DNA of 64,000 bases, taken from contig JAACMV010000011.1 in assembly GCA_010909725.1 (NCBI GenBank), positions 434,001 through 498,000 on the forward strand, in the 5' to 3' direction. The stretch comes from Picochlorum sp. 'celeri' (Eukaryota > Chlorophyta > Trebouxiophyceae). Positions 9,620 to 16,922 of this stretch are shown piece after piece (the stretch's first letter is position 1; each line of letters starts with the position of its first letter). The notes below the pieces were generated by a model. That model did not search any database, had not been told where the DNA came from, and worked only from the letters and a program-made list of their open reading frames with translations. The position numbers were made by a program, and so were the translations under genes.

Positions 9620-10223
9620 ATGAAGCAAATGTACGCTCTTGGATTAAAGCAAAGGAGAAGGCCTGGGAGACAGTGTGTCCTCAAACATGAGACAAGGGAG
9701 GCTATTGTTCAGCATATTAAAGATTTGCTGCCAGAGGAGCATGATTCAACAGGCTTAAGCACTCATGTTTTGTCTGAAACAGTGAATTCGACTACGTTGA
9801 TACCTCAAATACAGGCATTGATCAGGAAACATGGGGAGGGTAGCCATTGACTGCACCTATAAAGCATGGCAGCAAATCGAGACAAGTCTAGTCCAGAAAG
9901 CTTGGCTCGATTGCACTATATTAGATGCTTGGGATATTGAAGTTCAAGAAGAAGCCCTGAGATTGTTTGAGAATGGCCTTCTTTTCCCGATGGACCCAGA
10001 GACAAACAGAGTCAATGTGTTCCCGGATGCTGTGCCTTGTGATCCACCACTCCAAGTGTTTGAGGACAAAGCTACAACAAGCGAGGATGAAATCGAGTAT
10101 TCTATACATGATACAGACGACGAGAGCCAGAATGAAGAGCCATCAGAAGGAGACCATCCCTATGACCCATCCAATCATCCCAGGGGAAGGAGGTCTGGAA
10201 CAAGATCAAGCAATCGATCATAA
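9620..10223 (+). pseudogene. Degenerate pogo/Tigger-like DDE transposase fragment in two frames
   Basis: Two overlapping frames run in series: 9620-9850 (76 aa) and 9831-10223 (130 aa). The first has the sequence GRQCVLKHETREAIVQHI, similar in pattern to the segment after the first helix-turn-helix of CENP-B/pogo-type transposases. The second opens with AIDCTYKAWQQIETSLVQKAW, similar to the end of the DDE domain in Tigger/pogo proteins, where an AW pair is followed by an Ile-x-x-CW helix, and then has an acidic tail. The catalytic core between them is absent and the frames differ, so this is read as a deleted, frameshifted relic. Assignment rests on pattern resemblance only. No terminal inverted repeats were identified. 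Confidence 0.35.
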
Positions 10224-10785
10224 CCACGTCTATCTTTGGACGTCTACCGCATCTAAGGGATTTATTTACATCTATTGTAATCTATTGCACCCTGCAGGGA
10301 AACAGCTGTTTCCACCTCAGATCGGCCAGAAATCCAATTTTGGCACTCGAAAACTTTGCAGGACAAGAAAAGGAGGGAAAATCCTGAAATCACGAAGAGT
10401 ACTCAAGCTTGAGCTCAGACTGCTTGGGCAGGAACTCAATGATATAGGTTCAGAACACGTGTGTGCGTTCTATCACTTTAGATGTTAGTACAAGTTACAA
10501 TAGTTACTTGCTTATATATCTTCGTTGACTATTATTGTCGTCGCAATGCTTATATACCTTGGCAACCATCATGAGTAAGTGGTTGTTCTAATTTAGATGA
10601 TTTAAGACGTAACAACATCAATGGATGGAAACGACCGTATGACTTGGGCCTAGAAACATTGGCTTCGTTCTCCGCGTATACTACACAATATTCGCTAAAT
10701 ATCATATCAGAAGACGTAGAATGCAACACAAATTAATAATATATTTATTGTAGTGAATATAATGCACTGTGGAGGGAGGAAATTC
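10224..10785. other. Non-coding stretch of the accessory island
   Basis: No convincing gene. A 173-residue open frame ending at 10488 overlaps the transposase relic out of frame and lacks recognisable domains. A short direct repeat, TTGCTTATATATCTT and ATGCTTATATACCTT, occurs near 10508 and 10547. The rest is AT-rich with stop codons in all frames. Confidence 0.4.
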
Positions 10786-10810
10786 CGTATAAGACCTCAC
10801 TTATGAGGTC
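10786..10810 (+). promoter_or_regulatory. TATA-like element and perfect inverted repeat upstream of the permuted tRNA
   Basis: GTATAAG (about 10787-10793) overlaps the start of a perfect 7-bp inverted repeat, GACCTCA at 10793-10799 and TGAGGTC at 10804-10810, with a 4-nt loop. It lies about 65-90 bp upstream of the tRNA 3'-half. A role in transcription of the tRNA is inferred from position only. Confidence 0.3.
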
Positions 10811-10875
10811 CTGGCTAAGGATCAGAGGCTTATTGACAATGGAAGAATTCCGCTTTTGTACTATTTCCCAGAATA

Positions 10876-11012
10876 TCCATATTCGAAAGAGCGCAGGTTC
10901 GAACCCTGTCACGATCATAATGAAATACTAAAAAGAATCGGAGTTTCGAAATCGACAGAAGCTTCCCATCAAAGCGATCGTGTGGCCGAGAGGTTAAGGC
11001 GTATGGTTCAGG
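10876..11012 (+). tRNA. Circularly permuted tRNA-Leu(CAG)
   Basis: The 3' half lies upstream of the 5' half. 10876-10917: base 38, anticodon-stem 3' side CCATA (10877-10881), an 11-nt variable arm with a GAAA loop, T arm (stem GCAGG/CCTGT, loop TTCGAAC, 10893-10909), acceptor 3' strand CACGATC (10910-10916) and discriminator A (10917). A 58-nt spacer follows (10918-10975). 10976-11012: acceptor 5' strand GATCGTG (10976-10982), TG, D arm GCC/GGC with GG in the loop, G26, anticodon-stem TATGG (11002-11006) and loop TTCAGG with anticodon CAG at 11009-11011. The acceptor pairs 7 of 7, the anticodon stem 5 of 5 and the T stem 5 of 5 with one G-U. The long variable arm and A73 fit leucine. The break falls at 37/38, the canonical tRNA intron site. 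The A box and B box are both present but in reversed order. Flanks TTCCC (10865-10869) and GGGAA (11011-11015) can pair to bring the ends together for splicing. Confidence 0.9.
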
Positions 11013-11036
11013 GAATTTTATTAAGGAAAGAGAAGC

Positions 11037-11041
11037 TTTTT
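11037..11041 (+). terminator. Pol III terminator (T5) after the permuted tRNA
   Basis: Five T residues lie 24 nt after the end of the 5' half, the first such run downstream, matching the RNA polymerase III termination signal. Confidence 0.65.
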
Positions 11042-11063
11042 GCAAGACTCTGTTGGCTTCCAC

Positions 11064-11109
11064 CAATAAGTAGCGTACTTCCTTCCAGAAGGAAGTACAC
11101 CACTTATTG
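11064..11109 (+). repeat. Strong hairpin downstream of the tRNA gene
   Basis: Outer arms CAATAAGT (11064-11071) and ACTTATTG (11102-11109) are perfectly complementary. After a 3x3 internal loop, inner arms GTACTTCCTTC (11075-11085) and GAAGGAAGTAC (11088-11098) pair perfectly over 11 bp with a 2-nt loop. It could be a small mobile element relic or a structured RNA. Function is unknown. Confidence 0.6.
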
Positions 11110-11184
11110 CTTCCAGCTTTGTATGTTACTTTCACAAGTCGATACAGACATGCCTTCCATGGTATTACTGTACCACCGCCAACT

Positions 11185-11760
11185 CTAGTAACCAGCCAGG
11201 AAGAGCACCATGTCCTCGTCATCCGCCTGCTTCATATCAGCCATCTTGACCATAAGACGTCCTTGATAACCATGCCCATTCAAGAATTCCATCAGCTTGC
11301 GGGCTGTCTCGCCCCAGGCATCCCAACCTTCGTTGCCTGAGTTGGCCTCCTGGGCGTCTTTGAACCAAGTCAAGACGCGGTCCGCATGCACGAACGCTTT
11401 TGCTTGTTGCAACATGTGAACAAAGTCTTCACAACTCACAGGAAGAGCCTGAGACCATCGAATGCTCCGACGAGTCCACAAAGCAACGCCCAAAGGATCC
11501 ATTTTGGGATCTGGAGGCAGATCTGGGAGCCCTTTTCCCAGCTTGGACCTCTCAATGGGACTGCACGAGCGGATCGGAGGCACCGAGACATTTTGAACAT
11601 GCCCCGAATTACCTTGGACCTCTCCATTGGCTTGCGGCGGCGAGACCGGCGGCGGCTGGCCACGGTTTTCCTCTGCCCCTGGAGGTGCCGTACGACCTCC
11701 TGTCACTTCCCGGCGACGCGGGTTCGACAAATTGCTTTGATTACTCCTGGTATTAGCCAT
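11185..11760 (-). CDS. Gag-like or hypothetical protein, probably a retroelement fragment
   Basis: 191 residues from the ATG at 11760. The N-terminus (MANTRSNQ) and the Pro/Gln-rich first 80 residues followed by a helical, Trp-containing region (about 105-175) resemble the opening of retrotransposon Gag proteins. There is no zinc knuckle, protease or polymerase: the frame ends about 75 bp from a hairpin and 170 bp from the tRNA gene, so any element is truncated. No long terminal repeats were recognised. It could equally be an unrelated lineage-specific protein. Confidence 0.3.
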   Translation of the reverse strand: MANTRSNQSNLSNPRRREVTGGRTAPPGAEENRGQPPPVSPPQANGEVQGNSGHVQNVSVPPIRSCSPIERSKLGKGLPDLPPDPKMDPLGVALWTRRSIRWSQALPVSCEDFVHMLQQAKAFVHADRVLTWFKDAQEANSGNEGWDAWGETARKLMEFLNGHGYQGRLMVKMADMKQADDEDMVLFLAGY

Positions 11761-12109
11761 AGTACCAATTCACTGTGTTTTGGTAGGATCACCAAATATT
11801 AGCTGTTGATTTGCAATAGATATTGACTGATCTGGAAGTTCAACTCGCTCTTGGGTTTGAAAGTTCGTGCGAATGTCTTCGGGACACTGTGTGTGGGCAA
11901 GACGCACTGATATCGATGCAAACCCCATACATTCTTAATAAATAGAAGCAAATGAGGTCTAATGGCTCAAATGTGTTGCTGATACGAACGAGAAACTCAC
12001 CCATTGCCTATGACTTTTCAACGCCTAATGCCCACACATCCAGGAGGATAAGTCAATGTTATTAGCATCAAGTGATTAAGAAATCTGCTTTAGCCACGCT
12101 CCACTGTCG
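11761..12109. other. Intergenic region between divergent ORFs
   Basis: About 350 bp separating the gag-like frame (minus) from the TAZ-finger frame (plus). No RNA gene, long repeat or conserved element was recognised. It should contain the start region of the TAZ-finger gene. Confidence 0.4.
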
Positions 12110-12850
12110 ATGATGCTCAATCGACAGTATGAGGGGATTGCCAACCATTATGAGCGTGTGTTTGCCCAGGTACCATCGCAGGGACGTTTCCAGCCCAGCT
12201 GTAATGCTCCGAGGGCCAAGATAAAAGAGTGCACTGAAACCATAGAAACGCTTCATCTTCTTCATCGTGTATCAATGTGCGCCTCGGATCCTTGTCGAGG
12301 AAAGTATTGCCCACTAGGCTTGCAAGAGTGTGACAGGCTCAATGCCTTGGGGCATCACATCCGAGGTTGCCAGGATCCTCAATGCACATTTCCAGAGTGC
12401 CAAAAATGGAACGTGGCTACTAAAAAGCATTGGAAAGATGTGGAAAGCGAGAAATGCAGGAATAGTGGGTGTCTCATGTGCGCACTCAATCGGCCAACAA
12501 CTTTGGATACTGGTGAGAGAAACAGGATTGGTGGAAACTCTTTCCGCAGCTGCCGCGGGGGGATCCGATCTCAACTACTCAGAATTTACAATGCGAAAAG
12601 GAAAACCAATCAAGACCAAGCAGGAGGAAGCCGGAGGATCAAAGAGCATACGTCCAAGTGCCGCTCTTGTTTGATGCATGCAATCCAACTCATGCCAGCA
12701 GAGAATGCACACAAGACCTTTTTGTGGTCCTTGGATGGCTACGGGGGTAAAACGTCGAACAACAATTGTGACATTCTCAAATCTATGATTCAGAACATCA
12801 TCAATCACCGAGGAGAGATTTTATTTTACTTCTATTTATATTCGATGTGA
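12110..12850 (+). CDS. TAZ-type zinc-finger protein
   Basis: 246 residues from the tandem ATG at 12110. Residues about 48-124 carry a series of Cys and His with the spacing seen in TAZ domains: His pair near 49-52, then CASDPC, CPLG, H near 82-83, C-DPQC, C, HW near 107-108 and CRNSGCLMC. TAZ domains occur in p300/CBP acetyltransferases and in plant BTB-TAZ proteins, where they bind activation domains. Neither an acetyltransferase nor a BTB domain is present here, so this is either a stand-alone TAZ protein or a fragment. The C-terminal 100 residues are basic. Its last 19 bp overlap the coding end of the opposing ASC-1 homologue. Confidence 0.55.
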   Translation: MMLNRQYEGIANHYERVFAQVPSQGRFQPSCNAPRAKIKECTETIETLHLLHRVSMCASDPCRGKYCPLGLQECDRLNALGHHIRGCQDPQCTFPECQKWNVATKKHWKDVESEKCRNSGCLMCALNRPTTLDTGERNRIGGNSFRSCRGGIRSQLLRIYNAKRKTNQDQAGGSRRIKEHTSKCRSCLMHAIQLMPAENAHKTFLWSLDGYGGKTSNNNCDILKSMIQNIINHRGEILFYFYLYSM

Positions 12851-13575
12851 AGTGTTTTGGGAAAAAAGTCCTCCACAAACGACTGATTCTGACCCTTCCT
12901 TCCCTGCATTACATAATTTGCATTACATAATGCAGCATCAGGCCCAACGACCGAGCGACCACCACCATACGGTCGTTCTTCCATTGCTCTATCCTGTGCC
13001 ACCTTGAGCAACTGCTGCACCTCTGATGATGACTCTTCTTCATCGTGAACAACAACAATGCAAGGTGCCGCTGACCGCCGACCAAACACATCAAACGTGA
13101 CCATCATTGTTGATGATGTCTCCTGCTCTGCTTCCAACATTCGCATCCTGGATGCCATTTCCTGCCTCTCTTCATCAGACAACCACGCATTCTCCTGAAG
13201 AATGTCATAATAATCATTCTGATCATCAATCACTTTGGTCCGCGACGCTGAATCTCTATCATACTCTACCAAACGATCCTTCAATTCATACGCCTCATCT
13301 TGCCTGTCGCTCACTGGCATGGGCATGTCTGAAAAGAGCTCTTGTGCTATTCGTGGGACTAGACTGTTACAAAAGGTACACACACCCCCATTCTCCACCA
13401 CCCTTCTGTCCACCCGGCAGTCATATATTTTGCCACATGATAAACAATTACATACAATATCAAGAGGGGCCTTCTCCTTGTGTTTGTTCTCGCCACGAGA
13501 ACGAATGGTTGTCGTTTTAATGTTCACTCCAAAATCGATAATGTCCGAACCATCCTCTTTTTTTTTCTTCATCAT
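12832..13575 (-). CDS. ASC-1/TRIP4-like zinc-finger protein
   Basis: 247 residues from ATG at 13575. The diagnostic part is the C2HC5 zinc finger near residues 41-72 (CNCLSCGKIYDC, then GGVCTFCNSLV), which closely matches the finger of activating signal cointegrator 1 (TRIP4). Downstream, about 155-165, a FDVFGRRS segment resembles the conserved stretch that follows in that family. In animals and fungi this protein is part of the ASCC/RQT complex that clears stalled ribosomes and supports transcription. Human TRIP4 is 581 residues and carries an ASCH domain that is not visible here, so this is a short form. It is followed on the same strand by the PP4 catalytic gene, 19 bp upstream of its start. 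Confidence 0.75.
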   Translation of the reverse strand: MMKKKKEDGSDIIDFGVNIKTTTIRSRGENKHKEKAPLDIVCNCLSCGKIYDCRVDRRVVENGGVCTFCNSLVPRIAQELFSDMPMPVSDRQDEAYELKDRLVEYDRDSASRTKVIDDQNDYYDILQENAWLSDEERQEMASRMRMLEAEQETSSTMMVTFDVFGRRSAAPCIVVVHDEEESSSEVQQLLKVAQDRAMEERPYGGGRSVVGPDAALCNANYVMQGRKGQNQSFVEDFFPKTLHIEYK

Positions 13576-13594
13576 TGAGTAATAATTACAGTAG

Positions 13595-14524
13595 TCATAA
13601 AAAGTATTCCGAAAACAGTGTTGCTGGTCGCCCTTGTTGTTGTTGAATCAAATACTGGTGATGACTTGCCGCATGGAAGACGCTGTAGCGTCGCTCCAGG
13701 TGCTCATCGAGAGTCAAGATGGCAGCTACATTCCCACATCGATAGCAATAATTTGGTGCAGACCACACCGTGACCAGCCTATCATTAAACATGGATTTAT
13801 ATCCTTCCATCACGAGCTGATGTGCGCGCGCAATCAGATCAATTCCATTGTAGTTGCAAAAGGCATTGGTCATTTCTTCTCCAAACAAGTAGCCAGCCCC
13901 GCGCGGACTCAGTCCCCACTTTTCAATCCCTTCCTCGGGGTCAGACCATAGTAAATCACACATGGGGCCTTCATGAGGAACTTCCTGCTTTCTATCAATC
14001 CATCGTATTCGATCTATCGACTGCACGCTCGGAGACAAGCCGCCGTGGACACAAAATACCTTGCCATCGACAAGGGCAGCCAGCGCCAGGTAATCAAACA
14101 CTTCTGTGCAATATCGCCACACGCTCGCAGAACTATACTTTTTCACGCATTCGTCATAAAATCCATACACTTGTGTAATCTGTCTACTCTCGTGGTTTCC
14201 TCGAATCAACGTGACGCGATCGGGATACCGGACTTTGAGGGTCAATAAGAGCAGAAAGGTTTCCACGCTGTACAGCCCTCTGTCCACAAAGTCGCCTAAA
14301 AATAAGTAATTTGTGCCCGGGCAGTCCCCTCCTACCTTGAATAATTCGCATAAATCATAAAATTGGCCATGAATGTCTCCGCATATAGTCACAGGGCTAT
14401 CAACGTGCTGTACATTTGATTCTTCAACCAAAATCTCAATGGCCCGATCACACAAGAGTTTGACTTCGAATTCCTTCAAGCATTCGCATCGTTTCAGCCG
14501 CTCTATCCAATTATCTAGATCCAT
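13595..14524 (-). CDS. PP4C: Protein phosphatase 4 catalytic subunit
   Basis: 309 residues, full length for a PP2A-group phosphatase (PP4 is about 305). Metal-binding motifs are GDIHG (49-53), GDFVDRG (77-83) and RGNHE (108-112), then HGGL and the [11 protein letters not shown] block with its terminal loop. The first 45 residues ([13 protein letters not shown] and ILVEESNVQ) follow PP4/PPX more closely than PP2A or PP6. The C-terminus ends YFL, the methylated tail of this group. PP4 acts in DNA-damage signalling, centrosome or microtubule organisation and splicing. A single exon; start ATG at 14524. It is divergent from the KH-domain gene with 148 bp between start codons. Confidence 0.95.
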   Translation of the reverse strand: MDLDNWIERLKRCECLKEFEVKLLCDRAIEILVEESNVQHVDSPVTICGDIHGQFYDLCELFKVGGDCPGTNYLFLGDFVDRGLYSVETFLLLLTLKVRYPDRVTLIRGNHESRQITQVYGFYDECVKKYSSASVWRYCTEVFDYLALAALVDGKVFCVHGGLSPSVQSIDRIRWIDRKQEVPHEGPMCDLLWSDPEEGIEKWGLSPRGAGYLFGEEMTNAFCNYNGIDLIARAHQLVMEGYKSMFNDRLVTVWSAPNYCYRCGNVAAILTLDEHLERRYSVFHAASHHQYLIQQQQGRPATLFSEYFL

Positions 14525-14672
14525 TATTATGAATTTCTACCACGCAGCGTGTATGCAATGGTGGGCATTTTTAATGAATCGCACATTTTCTTCTTTTTTT
14601 AAGGACGACACGACCCGCGATGAACTTCTTGTTCTTCTTCTTCTCTTCCGAAACGAAAAAAAATTAATCATC

Positions 14673-15482
14673 ATGGTAAATCTCAAGATATTGGTGTCGA
14701 ATGCTAGCGTTGGGTGCATCATTGGAAAGGGTGGACGGACCATTTCAGAGATACAGGCGGATACTGGGGCAAAAGTGGTCGTATCCCGGTCGAATGAATT
14801 TTATCCTGATGCGATTGGTAATAAAGATAGGGTTGTGTTGATCAGTGGGGATGTGGCTGAGATTGTAAAGGGATTGACAGCTGTGTTGGACAAGTTGCAG
14901 CAGGAGGAGGGTTCTGCTGCGGTTGTGGTTCGTTTGCTGGTGCACATGCGTCTGTGTGGTGCGCTGATTGGTAAGAATGGGTCGACGATTAAATCATTAT
15001 CGGAACAGGGTGGTGAGTCGGTGAGTGTCAAGGTGGGATCTCCTCCTGTGGGCGTTCCTGGGCTGCATGAACGGGTGGTATGGGTTGAGAGTTCTGATCC
15101 GGATTCTGTCGCACAGACGGTGGGTGCCATACTAAACACATTATTGGAGACGCCTCAAAGTGCCTCATTGATGGATGATGTGGTGAATTATGGGTCTGCC
15201 AATCACCACCACCATCATCATGCACCTGCCGGCAATGGTGGAGAAATGCACGAGGTGCATCTCAATGTTCCCGAGAGTCGGGCGGGGGCAGTTATCGGTA
15301 GAAATGGCCATGTTATGACTGGTATTCAAGATTTGTTGGGAGTGACAATGTCGATGAGCAAAAAGGGAGAGTTTGTTGATGGGACAGAGGATCAGAGGAA
15401 ATGTACCATCAAGGGGCATGCTGAAAAAGCTGTAGAGCTCGCTGAGCGCATTGTTCGACTCAAAATTGAAGGCGTGATATAA
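14673..15482 (+). CDS. Triple KH-domain RNA-binding protein (PCBP/NOVA-like)
   Basis: 269 residues from ATG at 14673, which starts two residues before the first KH domain; the open frame continues further upstream but through the opposing gene. Three KH domains carry the RNA-contacting GxxG loops GKGG (about 18-21), GKNG (about 100) and GRNG (about 211). The three-domain plan with a linker between KH2 and KH3 (here with a His run near 175-181) is that of poly(C)-binding and NOVA-type proteins, which control splicing, stability or translation of mRNA. A TTA trinucleotide run lies just after the stop. Tail to tail with the CCCH protein gene, 19 bp apart. Confidence 0.9.
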   Translation: MVNLKILVSNASVGCIIGKGGRTISEIQADTGAKVVVSRSNEFYPDAIGNKDRVVLISGDVAEIVKGLTAVLDKLQQEEGSAAVVVRLLVHMRLCGALIGKNGSTIKSLSEQGGESVSVKVGSPPVGVPGLHERVVWVESSDPDSVAQTVGAILNTLLETPQSASLMDDVVNYGSANHHHHHHAPAGNGGEMHEVHLNVPESRAGAVIGRNGHVMTGIQDLLGVTMSMSKKGEFVDGTEDQRKCTIKGHAEKAVELAERIVRLKIEGVI

Positions 15483-15501
15483 TATATTACTATTATTATT
15501 A

Positions 15502-16591
15502 TTATTCCCCACCTGAATCCGCATACGGATTTTCTCTAAATGCACGTCCATCCTCCAAGGATGCGGTTGCGTGTCTCATGTCTGCATCTGTGGTCACCTG
15601 CTCTGCCTGTCCAACTCCAGCAACGGCACTCATCGCGCGGGCACGGGCTTGTTCTTGCGTATTCACGCGTCTACGTGACTCGTCATTCTGCTCGTCATCA
15701 TCGCTATCATCATGTGTGTCTGCTACCTTGTTGTTATCCTGACCCAACAGTCTCAAATCTTCATATCCATGTGCAAACGTGCACGCATTACCCTTCACGC
15801 AATATCCGCTCTGCATGAATCTAATACAGAGTCTAGTCTTATAATACATTTGCGACTTTGTTTTCTGATCTGGGTCCTCCTGCACGTGCCGCTGAGGATG
15901 AGCATCTTCCTGCACTTGCGCCAACAATTCTGGGGACACCCTTCTCAATTCATGCTGCCCGTGTGCATACGTACACTTATCTCCGAATGGGCACGAACCA
16001 CTCCTCCACTTATTACACATCCTTGTCTTGTAAAACACATTCCCTTGCGGCTGGACCCCCATCTGTGCCTGTGGCATTCCACCCATCATGGTTGCTTGGG
16101 GCAGTGGCATGGGAACTGGCATCATATTCCCTGGATATGCTACCATTGCAGCGGGACCATACGGCTGGAACTGCGGCATCATCATTGGTTGCTGCAAGAA
16201 AAAGATGAACGTGTTAGAGTCTCCTCTGACACGTAAGCCCAACCCAACCACGGGCGAATCTACCATTCCCTCCGAGGGACACCATTGCCTTTAGAGTATT
16301 ATGTAAACACATTATAACCCGTTTCTACGCAACTCGCACGCGTGCCGAAGAGAATTGGGGTCGATGACCTCAAAAATCCACGTGGTTCACGTGCGTGTCA
16401 CCCCAAGACAACCGTACCTGCATCATTTCTGGATGTCTCATGTGTTGTGGATGCATCGGAGTACCCATATGAGGCATGTATCCCATCTGTGGGTAGGGTG
16501 CCCCACCTTGCTGCTGCTGCTGCTGCTGCCCGGAAGTTCGCCTATTAGGCGACTCCCTGTGGTGCTGCTGTTGGGTTCCATCCTCTTCCAT
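15502..16591 (-). CDS. Tandem CCCH zinc-finger RNA-binding protein
   Basis: Two exons: 16418-16591 (58 codons, phase 0) and 15502-16191. The 226-nt intron 16192-16417 has GTACGG and TTGCAG ends. The product is 287 residues. The first 110 residues are rich in Gln, Met and Pro (a Gln run near 22-28). Two CX8CX5CX3H fingers follow, each preceded by YKTR(M/L)C, the lead-in typical of the tristetraprolin/TIS11 type, separated by about 35 residues rather than the usual 18. TIS11-type proteins bind AU-rich elements and promote mRNA decay. The C-terminal third is acidic. The intron interrupts the Met/Gln-rich leader. Confidence 0.85.
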
Positions 16592-16717
16592 AATTACATA
16601 TATATCTACTAAATCTAAGAATTAACGAACGCACTGCCAACAATTGAGTTCGTTCTGGCCTCTGGGTGGACGTTGACAAGGCTTTCTTTCAATGAATGTT
16701 TCGGTCGGACGAGAGGG

Positions 16718-16782
16718 TACCATCCGGATGGTATCGGATCCGATTGGATCTCCATCGCGATGGGATCCGCTATATATAGCGG
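16718..16782 (+). promoter_or_regulatory. Cluster of four perfect palindromes around a TATA core
   Basis: Back to back within 65 bp lie TACCATCCGGATGGTA (16718-16733), ATCGGATCCGAT (16733-16744), CCATCGCGATGG (16752-16763, itself flanked by GGATC and GATCC) and CCGCTATATATAGCGG (16767-16782). All are perfect palindromes. The last has a TATA core, about 140 bp before the ATG at 16923. They are likely binding sites for dimeric factors or a TATA-containing promoter. The arrangement is seen directly; the function is inferred. Confidence 0.6.
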
Positions 16783-16922
16783 AATCGATTCAATACCAAT
16801 TTGATTGGGCGTCTCGTAATACTCACCATGATCCGCTCGGAGCGAAAAACCCCAGGATTTTTTGCATGCTCTTTGGTTTTTTCCTTTATAATAGAGATTA
16901 GTTACGAATTGATACAAGGAGC

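Noticed and set aside
10830..11222. Open frames on both strands across 10830-11222
   Set aside because: They cover the permuted tRNA and the hairpin; the DNA pattern is explained by RNA structure.
12110..12850. p300/CBP-type acetyltransferase suggested by the TAZ finger
   Set aside because: No acetyltransferase, bromodomain or ZZ finger is visible in or next to the frame.
14373..14672. N-terminal extension of the KH-domain frame to 14373
   Set aside because: It runs through the start of the opposing PP4 gene and its upstream region; the ATG at 14673 fits the first KH domain.
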